Assembly: GCA_023055425.1 (NCBI GenBank)
Contig: JALGPY010000002.1
Span: 154,515,345-154,579,344, forward strand
DNA: 64,000 nucleotides
Reading direction: 5' to 3'
DNA from: Linanthus parryae
Lineage: Eukaryota > Streptophyta > Magnoliopsida > Ericales > Polemoniaceae
Position numbers and translations under genes: made by a program. Below the pieces are notes generated by a model. That model was not told the origin of the DNA. It made no database searches and saw only the letters and a program-made list of their open reading frames with translations. Positions 24,861-38,543 of the stretch are shown piece by piece (position 1 is the first letter of the stretch; the number at the start of each line of letters is the position of its first letter).

Positions 24861-25991
24861 ATTTTGGAAGAATGAAATCTATACATCCGGAGGGGAAAAA
24901 CCTCTTCAAATTAAGCTTATCGGGTAAGTTGGAAGTTGGTAATGTCATATACCAGAAAATCAATGACGATGATATCGTGATGATAAACATGCCCCCATCT
25001 ATTCAGCCACATTCATTCATCGCGTTGGCGGTGAAGGTCCTTACACCAAGCTCAGTTTTATTCATAAAGCCACTTTTATGTTCGCCATTCCGAGGATAAT
25101 TAGATTTGGCTGTCTGCTAGGGCATGTTTTTTGGATTTGAGTATGCAGCTTTAGAGATTCATTCTCATCCGGAGAGACTACTCTTTTCAAACACTATTTC
25201 TGCAGTGATGATACTGTAAGATCTTGTTTCATTTAGGCTCTTATATGGCACACCTAATGTTTGTCATAATGTTTATTGAGCTACATGTTTAGTCATACAG
25301 TATCTTAATGTCCTTAAAATTCTTATAGCATTCTGATTATAACGAGAGAATGCCGGATTTTTATCATTTCTATAGAATTTCGCTTCTCTCCGTAACTTGG
25401 GAGCCGCTGTAAAAATTGTACCAGTCCATGGGTCTACCATTTTCATATCTTCAAGGTATGATAATCAAGAATCATTTCTCTGGTTGCTTCTTTTCTCATT
25501 TTTTCTTACTAGGTTGTTATTTCCAGGATATATTAAAGAGGAGAAGACCTATGATGAAGCCAAATCTAAAAAATAGAACTTAAAATAACAAGCAAGTTAG
25601 CTTATTTTTGTCTGTTGACCATCTGATTTGTTGTTTAACTTTTGTGTGTCTAACTAAATTTTTGTTTTATGTTCTTTTTGTGCTCCACTCTTTATTCCAT
25701 TCTCTATGCCTACAAATGACATGCGGAGAACATTTTCATGAAATAATTATGGTTGGTTGAAGGGTTCAAATTTATTGTTTAGCTGAACTTATTTTCATTT
25801 AATCTTTACTTCAAATTATTTGCAGAATGTGTTATAAAGTAGACAAAAAAGAGAAGAGTGTCGCAGTATGCATGACACAGTATGCATCACAGTTACAATT
25901 TTTGAAAGCTTAGCTGAAGGGGGTGAAAATGGCATTTCTCAAACTAGAAGGTGTGCATTGTCTTTTCATCAAACCTAAGATGGTGAAAGGG
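24861..25991 (+). pseudogene. NRPD1 fragment, type B, dimer 7
   Basis: Open to CSPFRG, then TAA. It has cacattcattcatcgcg, a silent change in HSFIAL. Confidence 0.83.
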
Positions 25992-26574
25992 TCTTTTATC
26001 CATTTTAAAATTTTAATTAATATATTTTAAACAAAAAATGAGATGTCGCTACTTTCAATAACGGAGATGGATGGAAATTACATATGCGCGTCAAATTAGA
26101 ATAATGTAGGGGATTTTGGTGGTAAATTAATAGTGCAATAGGTTAAGTGTAAAAATTTAATTTAACAAATAAGTTTCCGATAGAAAAATCAAAAAATATA
26201 TGAATAATGCTAACAATACCCGGGATGACACGACGACAAGACATGAACCCAACACGAGCGGGATTAGGTCGACACGAACGTGCAACTGGTCAACAATGGG
26301 TCGAACAAAAAGTGACACGAAAATAAATGGGTCTTCGCCGGGTCGACAAATTTCTGACCCGGTTCAACCCAACCCAGAACCCGTTGGGATTACCCAAATT
26401 GCCAGGCCATTCCAGAGGCTACACATAAAGGAGTATTCTATCTTCCCAAAGGTATTAGAGCTCAAATGAACTAACAAATGGCTGATTTTTTTTTCTTTTT
26501 ATAAAAACTTACAACTCCCCGAAAATATGAGCTCTTTGAATTGTGAAGCACAAAATGCTAGTTGTACCCTGCAG

Positions 26575-27708
26575 ATTCTTGACAAATGATAGATATACAT
26601 CAGGAAGGAAAAAACCTCGTCAAATTAAGCTTAATGGGTATGTTGGAAATTTGTGATGTCATATACCAGAAACTCAAAGACAATGACATTGTGATGATAA
26701 ACATGCCTCAGTCATCGCGTTGATGGTGAAGGTCCTTCCCCAAACTCAGTTTTAATTCATAAAGCCACTTATAGTTCGCCATTCCGAGGGGATTTAGTTG
26801 TGACTATCTGCATGGGTATGTTCTTTAGCTTTTAGTATGCAGCCTTAGAGATACAGTCTCATCTGGAGAGTCCAAACTTTTCAAACATATTTCTATGGTG
26901 ATGATATTGTAAGATCTTGTCTCATTTATGCTCTTCTCAGGCATACCTAATGTTTGCCATAATGTTTATTGTGCTACATCTTCATTCGTACAATATCTTA
27001 ATGTCCTTATAATTCATATTGCATTCTGATTATAATGAGAGTGTTTTTTAATTCCGGCTTATTTATCTTTCCTATGGAGTTTAGCTTCTCTCCGGAGACT
27101 GGGAGCCGCCGTAAACATTGTACAAGTCCATCCATGGGTCCGCCATTTTAATATCTCCAAGGTATGAAAATCTAGAATTAGTTCTCTTGTAAATTCTTTT
27201 TCTCATTATTTCTTATCGGTTGTTATGTAATTTTCAAGATATATTAAAGAGGAGAAGACCTGTAGTGAAGCCAATTCTCAAAAAATATTAACCCATAACA
27301 GAAAATAACAAGCGACTAAGCTTCTTTTTGTCTGTTGACCATCTGATTTGTTGTTCAACTTTTGTAAGTCTAACTAAATTCTTGTTTTGTGCTTTTTCTC
27401 TGCGCCACTCTTTATTCGATTCTCTGTATCTACAAATGACATGTGAAAAACTTTGTTTCATGAAAGAATTATAGTTTGTTGAAAGGTTCAAATTTGTTAT
27501 TTAGCTTAATTGATGATATATACTCCATACTTTAAATTATTTGCAAAATATGTTATGATTAAAATAAAAGAGAAGAGCATCACAGTATGCATGACACAGT
27601 ATGCATCACAGTTACAATTGCTGAAAGCTTAGCTGAAGAGGTGAAAGTGCCATTTCTAAAACTAGAATGTGTGAAGTGTTTTTTCATCAAACCTAAGGGG
27701 AGAAAGGG
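26575..27708 (+). pseudogene. NRPD1 fragment, type A, dimer 8
   Basis: As the type A reference. Block 2 reads attgtacaagtcc, changing VPVHP to VQVHP. Confidence 0.77.
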
Positions 27709-28288
27709 TCTTTTATACATTTTAAAAATGTAATTTAGATATTTAAAATAAAAGAGTGAGTTGTCGTTACTTTCAATAACGGAGATGGATGAAATCATAC
27801 TATTCGTCCAAAATTAGGATAATGTAAGGGATTCTGGTGGAAATTAATAGTGTGATAGGTTAAGTGTAAAAAAAAAAGACAATTAAATAACCAATGAAAA
27901 ATTCAAAAATATATGCATAATTCTAACAATATCTCGGTCGACACGACGATAAGACACGGACCCGACACGAGCGGGCTTTGATCGACATGAACGTGTAACG
28001 GGTAAAAACGGTTTGAACCGTAAGTGATACGAAAATAAATGGGTCTACGCCCGGTCGATAAATTTATGACCCGGTTCAACCCAACAAGGAACGCGGTGGG
28101 TTGACCGGAATTTCCAGACCTAATCAAGAGGCTAAAGATAATGGAGTGTTTTGTCTTCACAAACGAAATAGAGATCAAATGAACTAACGCAGGGCAGGTT
28201 TTCTTCTTTTTAATAAAACTACTTACAAGTCTCCAAAAATTTGAGATCTTTGAATTGTGAAGCACAAAATGCCAGTTGTACTTTGCTG

Positions 28289-29416
28289 ATTTTGGAAGAA
28301 TGAAATCGATACATCCGGAGGGGAAAAACCTCTTCAAATTAAGCTTATCGGGTAAGTTGGAAGTTGGTAATGTCATATACCAGAAAATCAATGACGATGA
28401 TATCGTGATGATAAACATGCCCTCATCTATTCAGCCACACTCATTCATCGCGTTGGCGGTGAAGGTCCTTACACCAAGCTCAGTTTTATTCATAAAGCCA
28501 CTTTTATGTTCGCCATTCCGAGGATAATTAGATTTGGCTGTCTGCTTGGGCATGTTCTTTGGATTTGAGTATGCAGCTTTAGAGATTCATTCTCATCCGG
28601 AGAGACTACTCTTTTCAAACACTATTTCTGCGGTGATGATACTGTAAGATCTTGTTTCATTTAGGCTCTTATATGGCACACCTAATGTTTGTCATAATGT
28701 TTATTGAGCTACATGTTTAGTCATACAGTATCTTAATGTCCTTAAAATTCTTATAGCATTATGATTATAATGAGAGACTGCCGGATTTTTATCATTTCTA
28801 TAGAATTTCGCTTCTCTCCGTAACTTGGGAGCCGCTGTAAAAATTGTACCAGTCCATAGGTCTACCATTTTCATATCTTCAAGGTATGATAATCAAGAAT
28901 CATTTCTCTGGTTGCTTCTTTTCTCATTTTTTCTTACCAGGTTGTTATTTCCAGGATATATTAAAGAGGAGAAGACCTATGATGAAGCCAAATCTAAAAA
29001 TAGAACTTAAAATAACAAGCAAGTAAGCTTATTTTTGTCTGTTGACCATCTGATTTGTTGTTTAACTTTTGTGTGTCTAACTAAATTTTTCTTTTATGAT
29101 CTTTTTGTGCTCCACTCTTTATTCCATTCTCTTTGCCTACAAATGACATGCGGAGAAAATTTTCATGAAATAATTATGGTTGGTTGAAGGGTTCAAATTT
29201 ATTGTTTAGCTGAACGTATTTTCATTTAATCTATACTTCAAATTATTTGCAGAATGTGTTATAAAGTAGACAAAAAGAGAAGAGTGTCGCAGTATGCATG
29301 ACACAGTATGCATCACAGTTACAATTTTTGAAAGTTTAGCTGAAGGGGTGAAAATGGCATTTCTCAAACTAGAAGGTGTGCATTGTCTTTTCATCAAACC
29401 TAAGATGGTGAAAGGG
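28289..29416 (+). pseudogene. NRPD1 fragment, type B, dimer 8
   Basis: Open to CSPFRG with INMPSSIQPHS in place of INMPPSIQPHS. The metal-loop remnant reads ctgcttggg. Block 3 ends at an intact gtaagc donor. Block 4 is open for 76 codons from atgcatgacaca. Confidence 0.84.
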
Positions 29417-30004
29417 TCTTTTATCCATTTTAAAATTTTGATTTATATATTTAAAACAAAAAATGAGATGTCGCTACTTTCAATAACGGAGATGGATGGA
29501 AATTGCATATGCGCGTCAAATTAGAATAATGTAGAGGATTTTGGTGGTAAATTAATAGTGCAATAGGTTAAGTGTAAAAAAACAATAAAACAAATAAGTT
29601 TCCGATAGAAAAATCAAAAAATATATGAATAATGCTAACAATACCCGGGATGACACGACGACAAGACATGAACCCAACACGAGCGGGATTAGGTCGACAC
29701 GAACGTGCAACTGGTCAACAATGGGTCGAACAAAAACTGACACGAAAATAAATGGGTCTTCGCCGGGTCGACAAATTTCTGACCCGGTTCAACCCAACCC
29801 AGAACCCGTTGGGATTACCCAAATTGCCAGGCCATTCCAGAGGCTACACATAAAGGAGTATTCTATCTTCCCAAAGGTATTAGAGCTCTAATGAACTAAC
29901 AAATGGCTGATTTTTTTTTTTCTTTTTATAAAAACTACTTACAACTCCCCGAAAATATGAGCTCTTTGAATTGTGAAGCACAATATGCTAGTTGTACCCT
30001 GCAG

Positions 30005-31136
30005 ATTCTTGACTGATAGATATACATCCGGAAGGAAAAAACCTCGTCAAATTAAGCTTAATGGGTATGTTGGAAATTTGTGATGTCATATACCAGAAAC
30101 TCAAAGACAATGACATTGTGATGATAAACATGCCTCAGTCATCGCGTTGATGGTGAAGGTCCTTCCCCAAACTCAGTTTTAATTCATAAAGCCACTTATA
30201 GTTCGCCATTCCGAGGGGATTTAGTTGTGACTATCTGCATGGGTATGTTCTTTAGCTTTTAGTATGCAGCCTTAGAGATACAGTCTCATCTGGAGAGTCC
30301 AAACTTTTCAAACATATTTCTATGGTGATGATATTGTAAGATCTTGTCTCATTTATGCTCTTCTCTGGCATACCTAATGTTTGCCATAATGTTTATTGTG
30401 CTACATGTTCATTCGTACAATATCTTAATGTCCTTATAATTCATATTGCATTCTGATTATAATGAGAGTGTTTTTTAATTTCGGCTTATTTATCTTTCCT
30501 ATGGAGTTTAGCTTCTCTCCTGAGACTGGGAGCCGCCGTAAACATTGTACCAGTCCATCCATGGGTCCGCCATTTTAATATCTCCAAGGTGTGAAAATCC
30601 AGAATTAGTTCTCTTGTAAATTCTTTTTCTCATTATTTCTTATCGGTTGTTATGTAATTTTCAAGATATATTAAAGAGGAGAAGACCTGTAGTGAAGCCA
30701 ATTCTCAAAAAATATTAACCCATAACAGAAAATAACAAGCAACTAAGCTTCTTTTTGTCTGTTGACCATCTGATTTGTTGTTCAACTTTTGTAAGTCTAA
30801 CTAAATTCTTGTTTTGTGCTTTTTCTCTGCGCCACTCTTTTATTCGATTCTCTGTATCTACAAATGACATGTGAAAAACTTTGTTTCATGAAAGAATTAT
30901 AGTTTGTTGAAAGGTTCAAATTTGTTATTTAGCTTAATTGATGATATATACTACATACTTTAAATTATTTGCAAAATATGTTATGATTAAAATAAAAGAG
31001 AAGAGCATCACAGTATGCATGACACAGTATGCATCACAGTTACAATTGCTGAAAGCTTAGCTGAAGAGGTGAAAGTGCCATTTCTAAAACTAGAATGTGT
31101 GAAGTGTTTTTTCATCAAACCTAAGGGGAGAAAGGG
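30005..31136 (+). pseudogene. NRPD1 fragment, type A, dimer 9
   Basis: Carries the three-base loss near the start of block 1 (cttgactgatag). Confidence 0.77.
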
Positions 31137-31715
31137 TCTTTTATACATTTTAAAAATGTAATTTAGATATTTAAAATAAAAGAGTGAGTTGTCGTTACTT
31201 TCAATAACGGAGATGGATGAAATCATACTATTCGTCCAAAATTAGGATAATGTAAGGGATTCTGGTGGAAATTAATAGTGTGATAGGTTAAGTGTAAAAA
31301 AAAAGACAATTAAATAACTGATGAAAAATTCAAAAATATATGCATAATTCTAACAATATCTCGGTCGACACGACGATAAGATACGAACCCGACACGAGCG
31401 GGCTTTGATCGACATGAACGTGTAACGGGTAAAAACGGTTTGAACCGTAAGTGATACGAAAATAAATGGGTCTACGCCCGGTCGATAAATTTATGACCCG
31501 GTTCAACCCAACAAGGAACGCGGTGGCTTGACCGGAATTTCCAGACCTAATCAAGAGGCTAAAGATAATGGAGTGTTTTGTCTTCACAAACGAAATAGAG
31601 ATCAAATGAACTAACGCAAGGCAGGTTTTCTTCTTTTTATAAAAACTACTTACAAGTCTCCAAAAATTTGAGCTCTTTGAATTGTGAAGCACAAAATGCC
31701 AGTTGTACTTTGCTG

Positions 31716-32843
31716 ATTTTGGAAGAATGAAATCTATACATCCGGAGGGGAAAAACCTCTTAAAATTAAGCTTATCGGGTAAGTTGGAAGTTGGTAATGT
31801 CATATACCAGAAAATCAATGACGATGATATCGTGATGATAAACATGCCCTCATCTATTCAGCCACACTCATTCATCGCGTTGGCGGTGAAGGTCCTTACA
31901 CCAAGCTCAGTTTTATTCATAAAGCCACTTTTATGTTCGCCATTCCGAGGATAATTAGATTTGGCTGTCTGCTTGGGCATGTTCTTTGGATTTGAGTATG
32001 CAGCTTTAGAGATTCATTTTCATCCGGAGAGACTACTCTTTTCAAACACTATTTCTGCGGTGATGATACTGTAAGATCTTGTTTCATTTAGGCTCTTATA
32101 TGGCACACCTAATGTTTGTCATAATGTTTATTGAGCTACATGTTTAGTCATACAGTATCTTAATGTCCTTAAAATTCTTATAGCATTATGATTCTAATGA
32201 GAGACTGCCGGATTTTTATCATTTCTATAGAATTTCGCTTCTCTCCGTAACTTGGGAGCCGCTGTAAAAATTGTACCAGTCCATGGGTCTACCATTTTCA
32301 TATCTTCAAGGTATGATAATCAAGAATCATTTCTCTGGTTGCTTCTTTTCTCATTTTTTCTTACCAGGTTGTTATTTCCAGGATATATTAAAGAGGAGAA
32401 GACCTATGATGAAGCCAAATCTAAAAATAGAACTTAAAATAACAAGCAAGTAAGCTTATTTTTGTCTGTTGACCATCTGATTTGTTGTTTAACTTTTGTG
32501 TGTCTAACTAAATTTTTCTTTTATGATCATTTTGTGCTCCACTCTTTATTCCATTCTCTTTGCCTACAAATGACATGCGGAGAAAATTTTCATGAAATAA
32601 TTATGGTTGGTTGAAGGGTTCAAATTTATTGTTTAGCTGAACGTATTTTCATTTAATCTGTACTTCAAATTATTTGCAGAATGTGTTATAAAGTAGACAA
32701 AAAGAGAAGAGTGTCGCAGTATGCATGACACAGTATGCATCACAGTTACAATTTTTGAAAGTTTAGCTGAAGGGGTGAAAATGGCATTTCTCAAACTAGA
32801 AGGTGTGCATTGTCTTTTCATCAAACCTAAGATGGTGAAAGGG
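31716..32843 (+). pseudogene. NRPD1 fragment, type B, dimer 9
   Basis: Open to CSPFRG with GKNLLKLSLSG and INMPSSIQPHS. Block 3 has the intact gtaagc donor and block 4 is open. Confidence 0.84.
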
Positions 32844-33050
32844 TCTTTTATCCATTTTAAAATTTTGATTTATATATTTAAAACAAAAAATGAGATGTCG
32901 CTACTTTCAATAACGGAGATGGATGGAAATTGCATATGCGCGTCAAATTAGAATAATGTAGAGGATTTTGGTGGTAAATTAATAGTGCAATAGGTTAAGT
33001 GTAAAAAAACAATAAAACAAATAAGTTTCCGATAGAAAAATCAAAAAATT

Positions 33051-34733
33051 ATGAATAATGCTAACAATACCCGGGATGACACGACGACAAGACATGAACC
33101 CAACACGAGCGGGATTAGGTCGACACGAACGTGCAACTGGTCAACAATGGGTCGAACAAAAACTGACACGAAAATAAATGGGTCTTCGCCGGGTCGACAA
33201 ATTTCTGACCCGGTTCAACCCAACCCAGAACCCGTTGGGATTACCCAAATTGCCAGGCCATTCCAGAGGCTACACATAAAGGAGTATTCTATCTTCCCAA
33301 AGGTATTAGTGCTCAAATGAACTAACAAATGGCTGATTTTTTTTTTCTTTTTATAAAAACTACTTACAACTCCCCGAAAATATGAGCTCTTTGAATTGTG
33401 AAGCACAATATGCTAGTTGTACCCTGCAGATTCTTGACTGATAGATATACATCCGGAAGGAAAAAACCTCGTCAAATTAAGCTTAATGGGTATGTTGGAA
33501 ATTTGTGATGTCATATACCAGAAACTCAAAGACAATGACATTGTGATGATAAACATGCCTCAGTCATCGCAGGTCCTTCCCCAAACTCAGTTTTAATTCA
33601 TAAAGCCACTTATAGTTCGCCATTCAGAGGGGATTTAGTTGTGACTATCTGCATGGGTATGTTCTTTGGATTTGATTATGCAGCTTTAGAGATTCATTCT
33701 CATCCGGAGAGACTACTCTTTTCAAACACTATTTCTGCGGTGATGATACTGTAAGATCTTGTTTCATTTAGGCTCTTATATGGCACACCTAATGTTTGTC
33801 ATAATGTTTATTGAGCTACATGTTTAGTCATACAGTATCTTAATGTCCTTATAATTCTTATAGAATTATGATTATAATGAGAGAATGCCGGATTTTTATC
33901 ATTTCTATAGAATTTCGCTTCTCTCCGTAACTTGGGAGCCGCTGTAAAAATTGTACCAGTCCATGGGTCTACCATTTTCATATCTTCAAGGTATGATAAT
34001 CAAGAATCATTTCTCTGGTTGCTTCTTTTCTCATTTTTTCTTACTAGGTTGTTATTTCCAGGATATATTAAAGAGGAGACGACCTATGATGAAGCCAAAT
34101 CTAAAAAATAGAACTTAAAATAACAAGCAAGTAAGCTTATTTTTGTCTGTTGACCATCTGATTTGTTGTTTAACTTTTGTGTGTCTAATTAAATTTTTGT
34201 TTTATGTTCTTTTTGTGCTCCACTCTTTATTCCATTCTCTTTGCCTACAAATGACATGCGGAGAACATTTTCATGAAATAATTATGGTTGGTTGAAGGGT
34301 TCAAATTTATTGTTTAGCTGAACTTATTTTCATTTAATCTATACTTCAAATTATTTGCACAATGTGTTATAAAGTAGACAAAAAGAGAAGAGTGTCGCAG
34401 TATGCATGACACAGTATGCATCACAGTTACAATTTTTGAAAGCTTAGCTGAAGGGGTGAAAATGGCATTTCTCAAACTAGAAGGTGTGCATTGTCTTTTC
34501 ATCAAACCTAAGATGGTGAAAGGGTCTTTTATCCATTTTAAAATTTTAATTTATATATTTAAAACAAAAAATGAGATGTCGCTACTTTCAATAACGGAGA
34601 TGGATGGAAATTGCATATGCGCATCAAATTAGAATAATGTTGGGGATTTTGGTGGTAAATTAATAGTGCAATAGGTTAAGTGTAAAAACAACAATAAAAC
34701 AAATAAGTTTCCGATAGAAAAATCAAAAAATAT
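33051..34733 (+). repeat. Hybrid unit 2 (A/B recombinant, 1683 bp)
   Basis: Switches from A to B in 33659-33667. It carries the derived attcagagg (33622) that marks hybrids 2-8. It is the shortest hybrid, partly because about 13 bases are lost after cagtcatcgc near 33570. Confidence 0.93.
33430..34524 (+). pseudogene. NRPD1 fragment in hybrid 2
   Basis: A-type left with the three-base loss and a further loss of about 13 bases after cagtcatcgc. B-type right, where block 3 reads gaggagacgacc and block 4 is open. Confidence 0.78.
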
Positions 34734-35112
34734 ATGAATAATGCTAACCATACCCGGGATGACACGACTACAAGACATGAACCCAAAACGAGCGGGATTA
34801 GGTCGACACGAACGTGCAACTGGTCAACAATGGGTCGAACAAAAAGTGACACGAAAATAAATGGGTCTTCGCCGGGTCGACAAATTTCTGACCCGGTTCA
34901 ACCCAACCCAGAACCCGTTGGGATGACCCAAATTGCCAGGCCATTCCAGAGGCTACACATAAAGGAGTATTCTATCTTCCCAAAGGTATTAGAGCTCAAA
35001 TGAACTAACAAATGGCTGATTTTTTTTTTCTTTTTATAAAAACTACTTACAACTCCCCGAAAATATGAGCTCTTTGAATTGTGAAGCACAAAATGCTAGT
35101 TGTACCCTGCAG

Positions 35113-36246
35113 ATTCTTGACAAATGATAGATATACATCCGGAAGGAAAAAACCTCGTCAAATTAAGCTTAATGGGTAAGTTGGAAATTTGTGATGTCAT
35201 ATACCAGAAACTCAAAGACAATGACATTGTGATGATAAACATGCCTCATTCATCGCGTTGATGGTGAAGGTCCTTCCCCAAACTCAGTTTTAATTCATAA
35301 AGCCACTTATAGTTCGCCATTCCGAGGGGATTTAGTTGTGACTATCTGCATGGGTATGTTCTTTAGCTTTTAGTATGCAGCCTTAGAGATACAGTCTCAT
35401 CTGGAGAGTCCAAACTTTTCAAACATATTTCTATGGTGATGATATTGTAAGATCTTGTCTCATTTATGCTCTTCTCTGGCATACCTAATGTTTGCCATAA
35501 TGTTTATTGTGCTACATCTTCATTCGTACAATATCTTAATGTCCTTATAATTCATATTGCATTCCGATTATAATGAGAGTGTTTTTTAATTCCGTCTTAT
35601 TTATCTTTCCTATGGAGTTTAGCTTCTCTCCAGAGACTGGGAGCCGCCGTAAACATTGTACCAGTCCATCCATGGGTCCGCCATTTTAATATCTCCAAGG
35701 TATGAAAATCCAGAATTAGTTCTCTTGTAAATTCTTTTTCTCATTATTTCTTATCGGTTGTTATGTAATTTTCAAGATATATTAAAGAGGAGAAGACCTG
35801 TAGTGAAGCCAATTCTCAAAAAATATTAACCCATAACAGAAAATAACAAGCAACTAAGCTTCTTTTTGTCTGTTGACCATCTGATTTGTTGTTCAACTTT
35901 TGTAAGTCTAACTAAATTATTTTTTTGTGCTTTTTCTCTGCGCCACTCTTTATTCGATTCTCTGTATCTACAAATGACATGTGAAAAACTTTGTTTCATG
36001 AAAGAATTATAGTTTGTTGAAAGGTTCAAATTTGTTATTTAGCTTAATTGATGATATATACTACATACTTTAAATTATTTGCAAAATATGTTATGATTAA
36101 AATAAAAGAGAAGAGCATCACAGTATGCATGACACAGTATGCATCACAGTTACAATTGCTGAAAGCTTAGCTGAAGAGGTGAAAGTGCCATTTCTAAAAC
36201 TAGAATGTGTGAAGTGTTTTTTCATCAAACCTAAGGGGAGAAAGGG
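35113..36246 (+). pseudogene. NRPD1 fragment, type A, dimer 10
   Basis: As the type A reference but reading atgggtaagttgg, the base also found in type B, so GKLEIC replaces GMLEIC. Confidence 0.77.
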
Positions 36247-36828
36247 TCTTTTATACATTTTAAAAATGTAATTTAGATATTTAAAATAAAAGAGTGAGTT
36301 GTCGTTACTTTCAATAACGGAGATGGATGAAATCATACTATTCGTCCAAAATTAGGATAATGTAAGGGATTCTGGTGGAAATTAATAGTGTGATAGGTTA
36401 AGTGTAAAAAAAAAAAAGACAATTAAATAACCGATGAAAAATTCAAAAATATATGCATAATTCTAACAATATCTCGGTCGACACGACGATAAGACACGAA
36501 CCCGACACGAGCGGGCTTTGATCGACATGAACGTGTAACGGGTAAAAACGGTTTGAACCGTAAGTGATACGAAAATAAATGGGTCTAAGCCCGGTCGATA
36601 AATTTATGACCCGGTTCAACCCAACAAGGAACGCGGTGGGTTGACCGGAATTTCCAGACCTAATCAAGAGGCTAAAGATAATGGAGTGTTTTGTCTTCAC
36701 AAACGAAATAGAGATCAAATGAACTAACGCAGGGCAGGTTTTCTTCTTTTTATAAAAACTACTTACAAGTCTCCAAAAATTTGAGCTCTTTGAATTGTGA
36801 AGCACAAAATGCCAGTTGTACTTTGCTG

Positions 36829-37956
36829 ATTTTGGAAGAATGAAATCTATACATCCGGAGGGGAAAAACCTCTTCAAATTAAGCTTATCGGGTAAGTTGG
36901 AAGTTGGTAATGTCATATACCAGAAAATCAATGACGATGATATCGTGATGATAAACATGCCCCCATCTATTCAGCCACACTCATTCATCGCGTTGGCGGT
37001 GAAGGTCCTTACACCAAGCTCAGTTTTATTCATAAAGCCACTTTTATGTTCGCCATTCCGAGGATAATTAGATTTGGCTGTCTGCTAGGGCATGTTCTTT
37101 GGATTTGAGTATGCAGCTTTAGAGATTCATTCTCATCCGGAGAGACTACTCTTTTCAAACACTATTTCTGCGGTGATGATACTGTAAGATGTTGTTTCAT
37201 TTAGGCTCTTATATGGCACACCTAATGTTTGTCATAATGTTTATTGAGCTACATGTTTAGTCATACAGTATCTTAATGTCCTTAAAATTCTTATAGCATT
37301 ATGATTATAATGAGAGAATGCCGGATTTTTATCATTTCTATAGAATTTCGCTTCTCTCCGTAACTTGGGAGCCGCTGTAAAAATTGTACCTGTCCATGGG
37401 TCTACCATTTTCATATCTTCAAGGTATGATAATCAAGAATCATTTCTCTGGTTGCTTCTTTTCTCATTTTTTCTTACCAGGTTGTTATTTCCAGGATATA
37501 TTAAAGAGGAGAAGACCTATGATGAAGCCAAATCTAAAAATAGAACTTAAAATAACAAGCCAGTAAGCTTATTTTTGTCTGTTGACCATCTGATTTGTTG
37601 TTTAACTTTTGTGTGTCTAACTAAATTTTTGTTTTATGTTCTTTTTGTGCTCCACTCTTTATTCCATTCTCTTTGCCTACAAATGACATGCGGAGAACAT
37701 TTTCATGAAATAATTATGGTTGGTTGAAGGGTTCAAATTTATTGTTTAGCTGAACGTATTTTCATTTAATCTATACTTCAAATTATTTGCAGAATGTGTT
37801 ATAAAGTAGACAAAAAGAGAAGAGTGTCGCAGTATGCATGACACAGTATGCGTCACAGTTACAATTTTTGAAAGTTTAGCTGAAGGGGTGAAAATGGCAT
37901 TTCTCAAACTAGAAGGTGTGCATTGTCTTTTCATCAAACCTAAGATGGCGAAAGGG
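36829..37956 (+). pseudogene. NRPD1 fragment, type B, dimer 10
   Basis: Open to CSPFRG. Block 2 reads attgtacctgtcc, and block 4 has atgcgtcacag and ctaagatggcg changes but stays open. Confidence 0.83.
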
Positions 37957-38543
37957 TCTTTTATCCATTTTAAAATTTTGATTTATATATTTAAAACAAA
38001 AAATGAGATGTCGCTACTTTCAATAACGGAGATGGATGGAAATTGCATATGCGCGTCAAATTAGAATAATGTAGAGGATTTTGGTGGTAAATTAATAGTG
38101 CAATAGGTTAAGTGTAAAAAAACAATAAAACAAATAAGTTTCCGATAGAAAAATCAAAAAATATATGAATAATGCTAACAATACCCGGGATGACACGACG
38201 ACAAGACATGAACCCAACACGAGCGGGATTAGGTCGACACGAACGTGCAACTGGTCAAAAATGGGTCGAACAAAAACTGACACGAAAATAAATGGGTCTT
38301 CGCCGGGTCGACAAATTTCTGACCCGGTTCAACCCAACCCAGAACCCGTTGGGATTACCCAAATTGCCAGGCCATTCCAGAGGCTACACATAAAGGAGTA
38401 TTCTATCTTCCCAAAGGTATTAGAGCTCAAATGAACTAACAAATGGCTGATTTTTTTTTTCTTTTTATAAAAACTACTTACAACTCCCTGAAAATATGAG
38501 CTCTTTGAATTGAGAAGCACAATATGCTAGTTGTACCCTGCAG

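Larger units (their letters stand above)
22771..26199 (+). repeat. Dimer 7 (A 22771-24484, B 24485-26199)
   Basis: A complete dimer. Its B half begins atgcatgattctaac instead of atgcataattctaac, and the A half carries cttaaaggttg in place of cttatcggttg in the second intron-like stretch. Confidence 0.95.
26200..29624 (+). repeat. Dimer 8 (A 26200-27912, B 27913-29624)
   Basis: A complete dimer. Its B half shares a cluster of private changes with dimer 9 (atgccctcatc, gagactgccgg, gaaaattttcatg, gaacgtatttt), so the two are recent relatives. Confidence 0.95.
29625..33050 (+). repeat. Dimer 9 (A 29625-31339, B 31340-33050)
   Basis: A complete dimer. The A half carries a three-base deletion near 30012 (cttgactgatag) that recurs in hybrid 2 and dimer 11 but not in dimer 10 between them. 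Confidence 0.95.
34734..38164 (+). repeat. Dimer 10 (A 34734-36452, B 36453-38164)
   Basis: A complete dimer. The A half reads gctaaccatacccggg at its start. The right end of B shares gaacgtatttt and gtagaggatttt with the ends of dimers 8 and 9. Confidence 0.95.

Noticed and set aside
28825..29026. Overlapping 60-61-codon + strand frames (MGAAVKIVPVH..., MYQSIGLPFSYLQG...)
   Set aside because: They read through exon-like blocks 2 and 3 and the intron-like sequence between; not independent genes.
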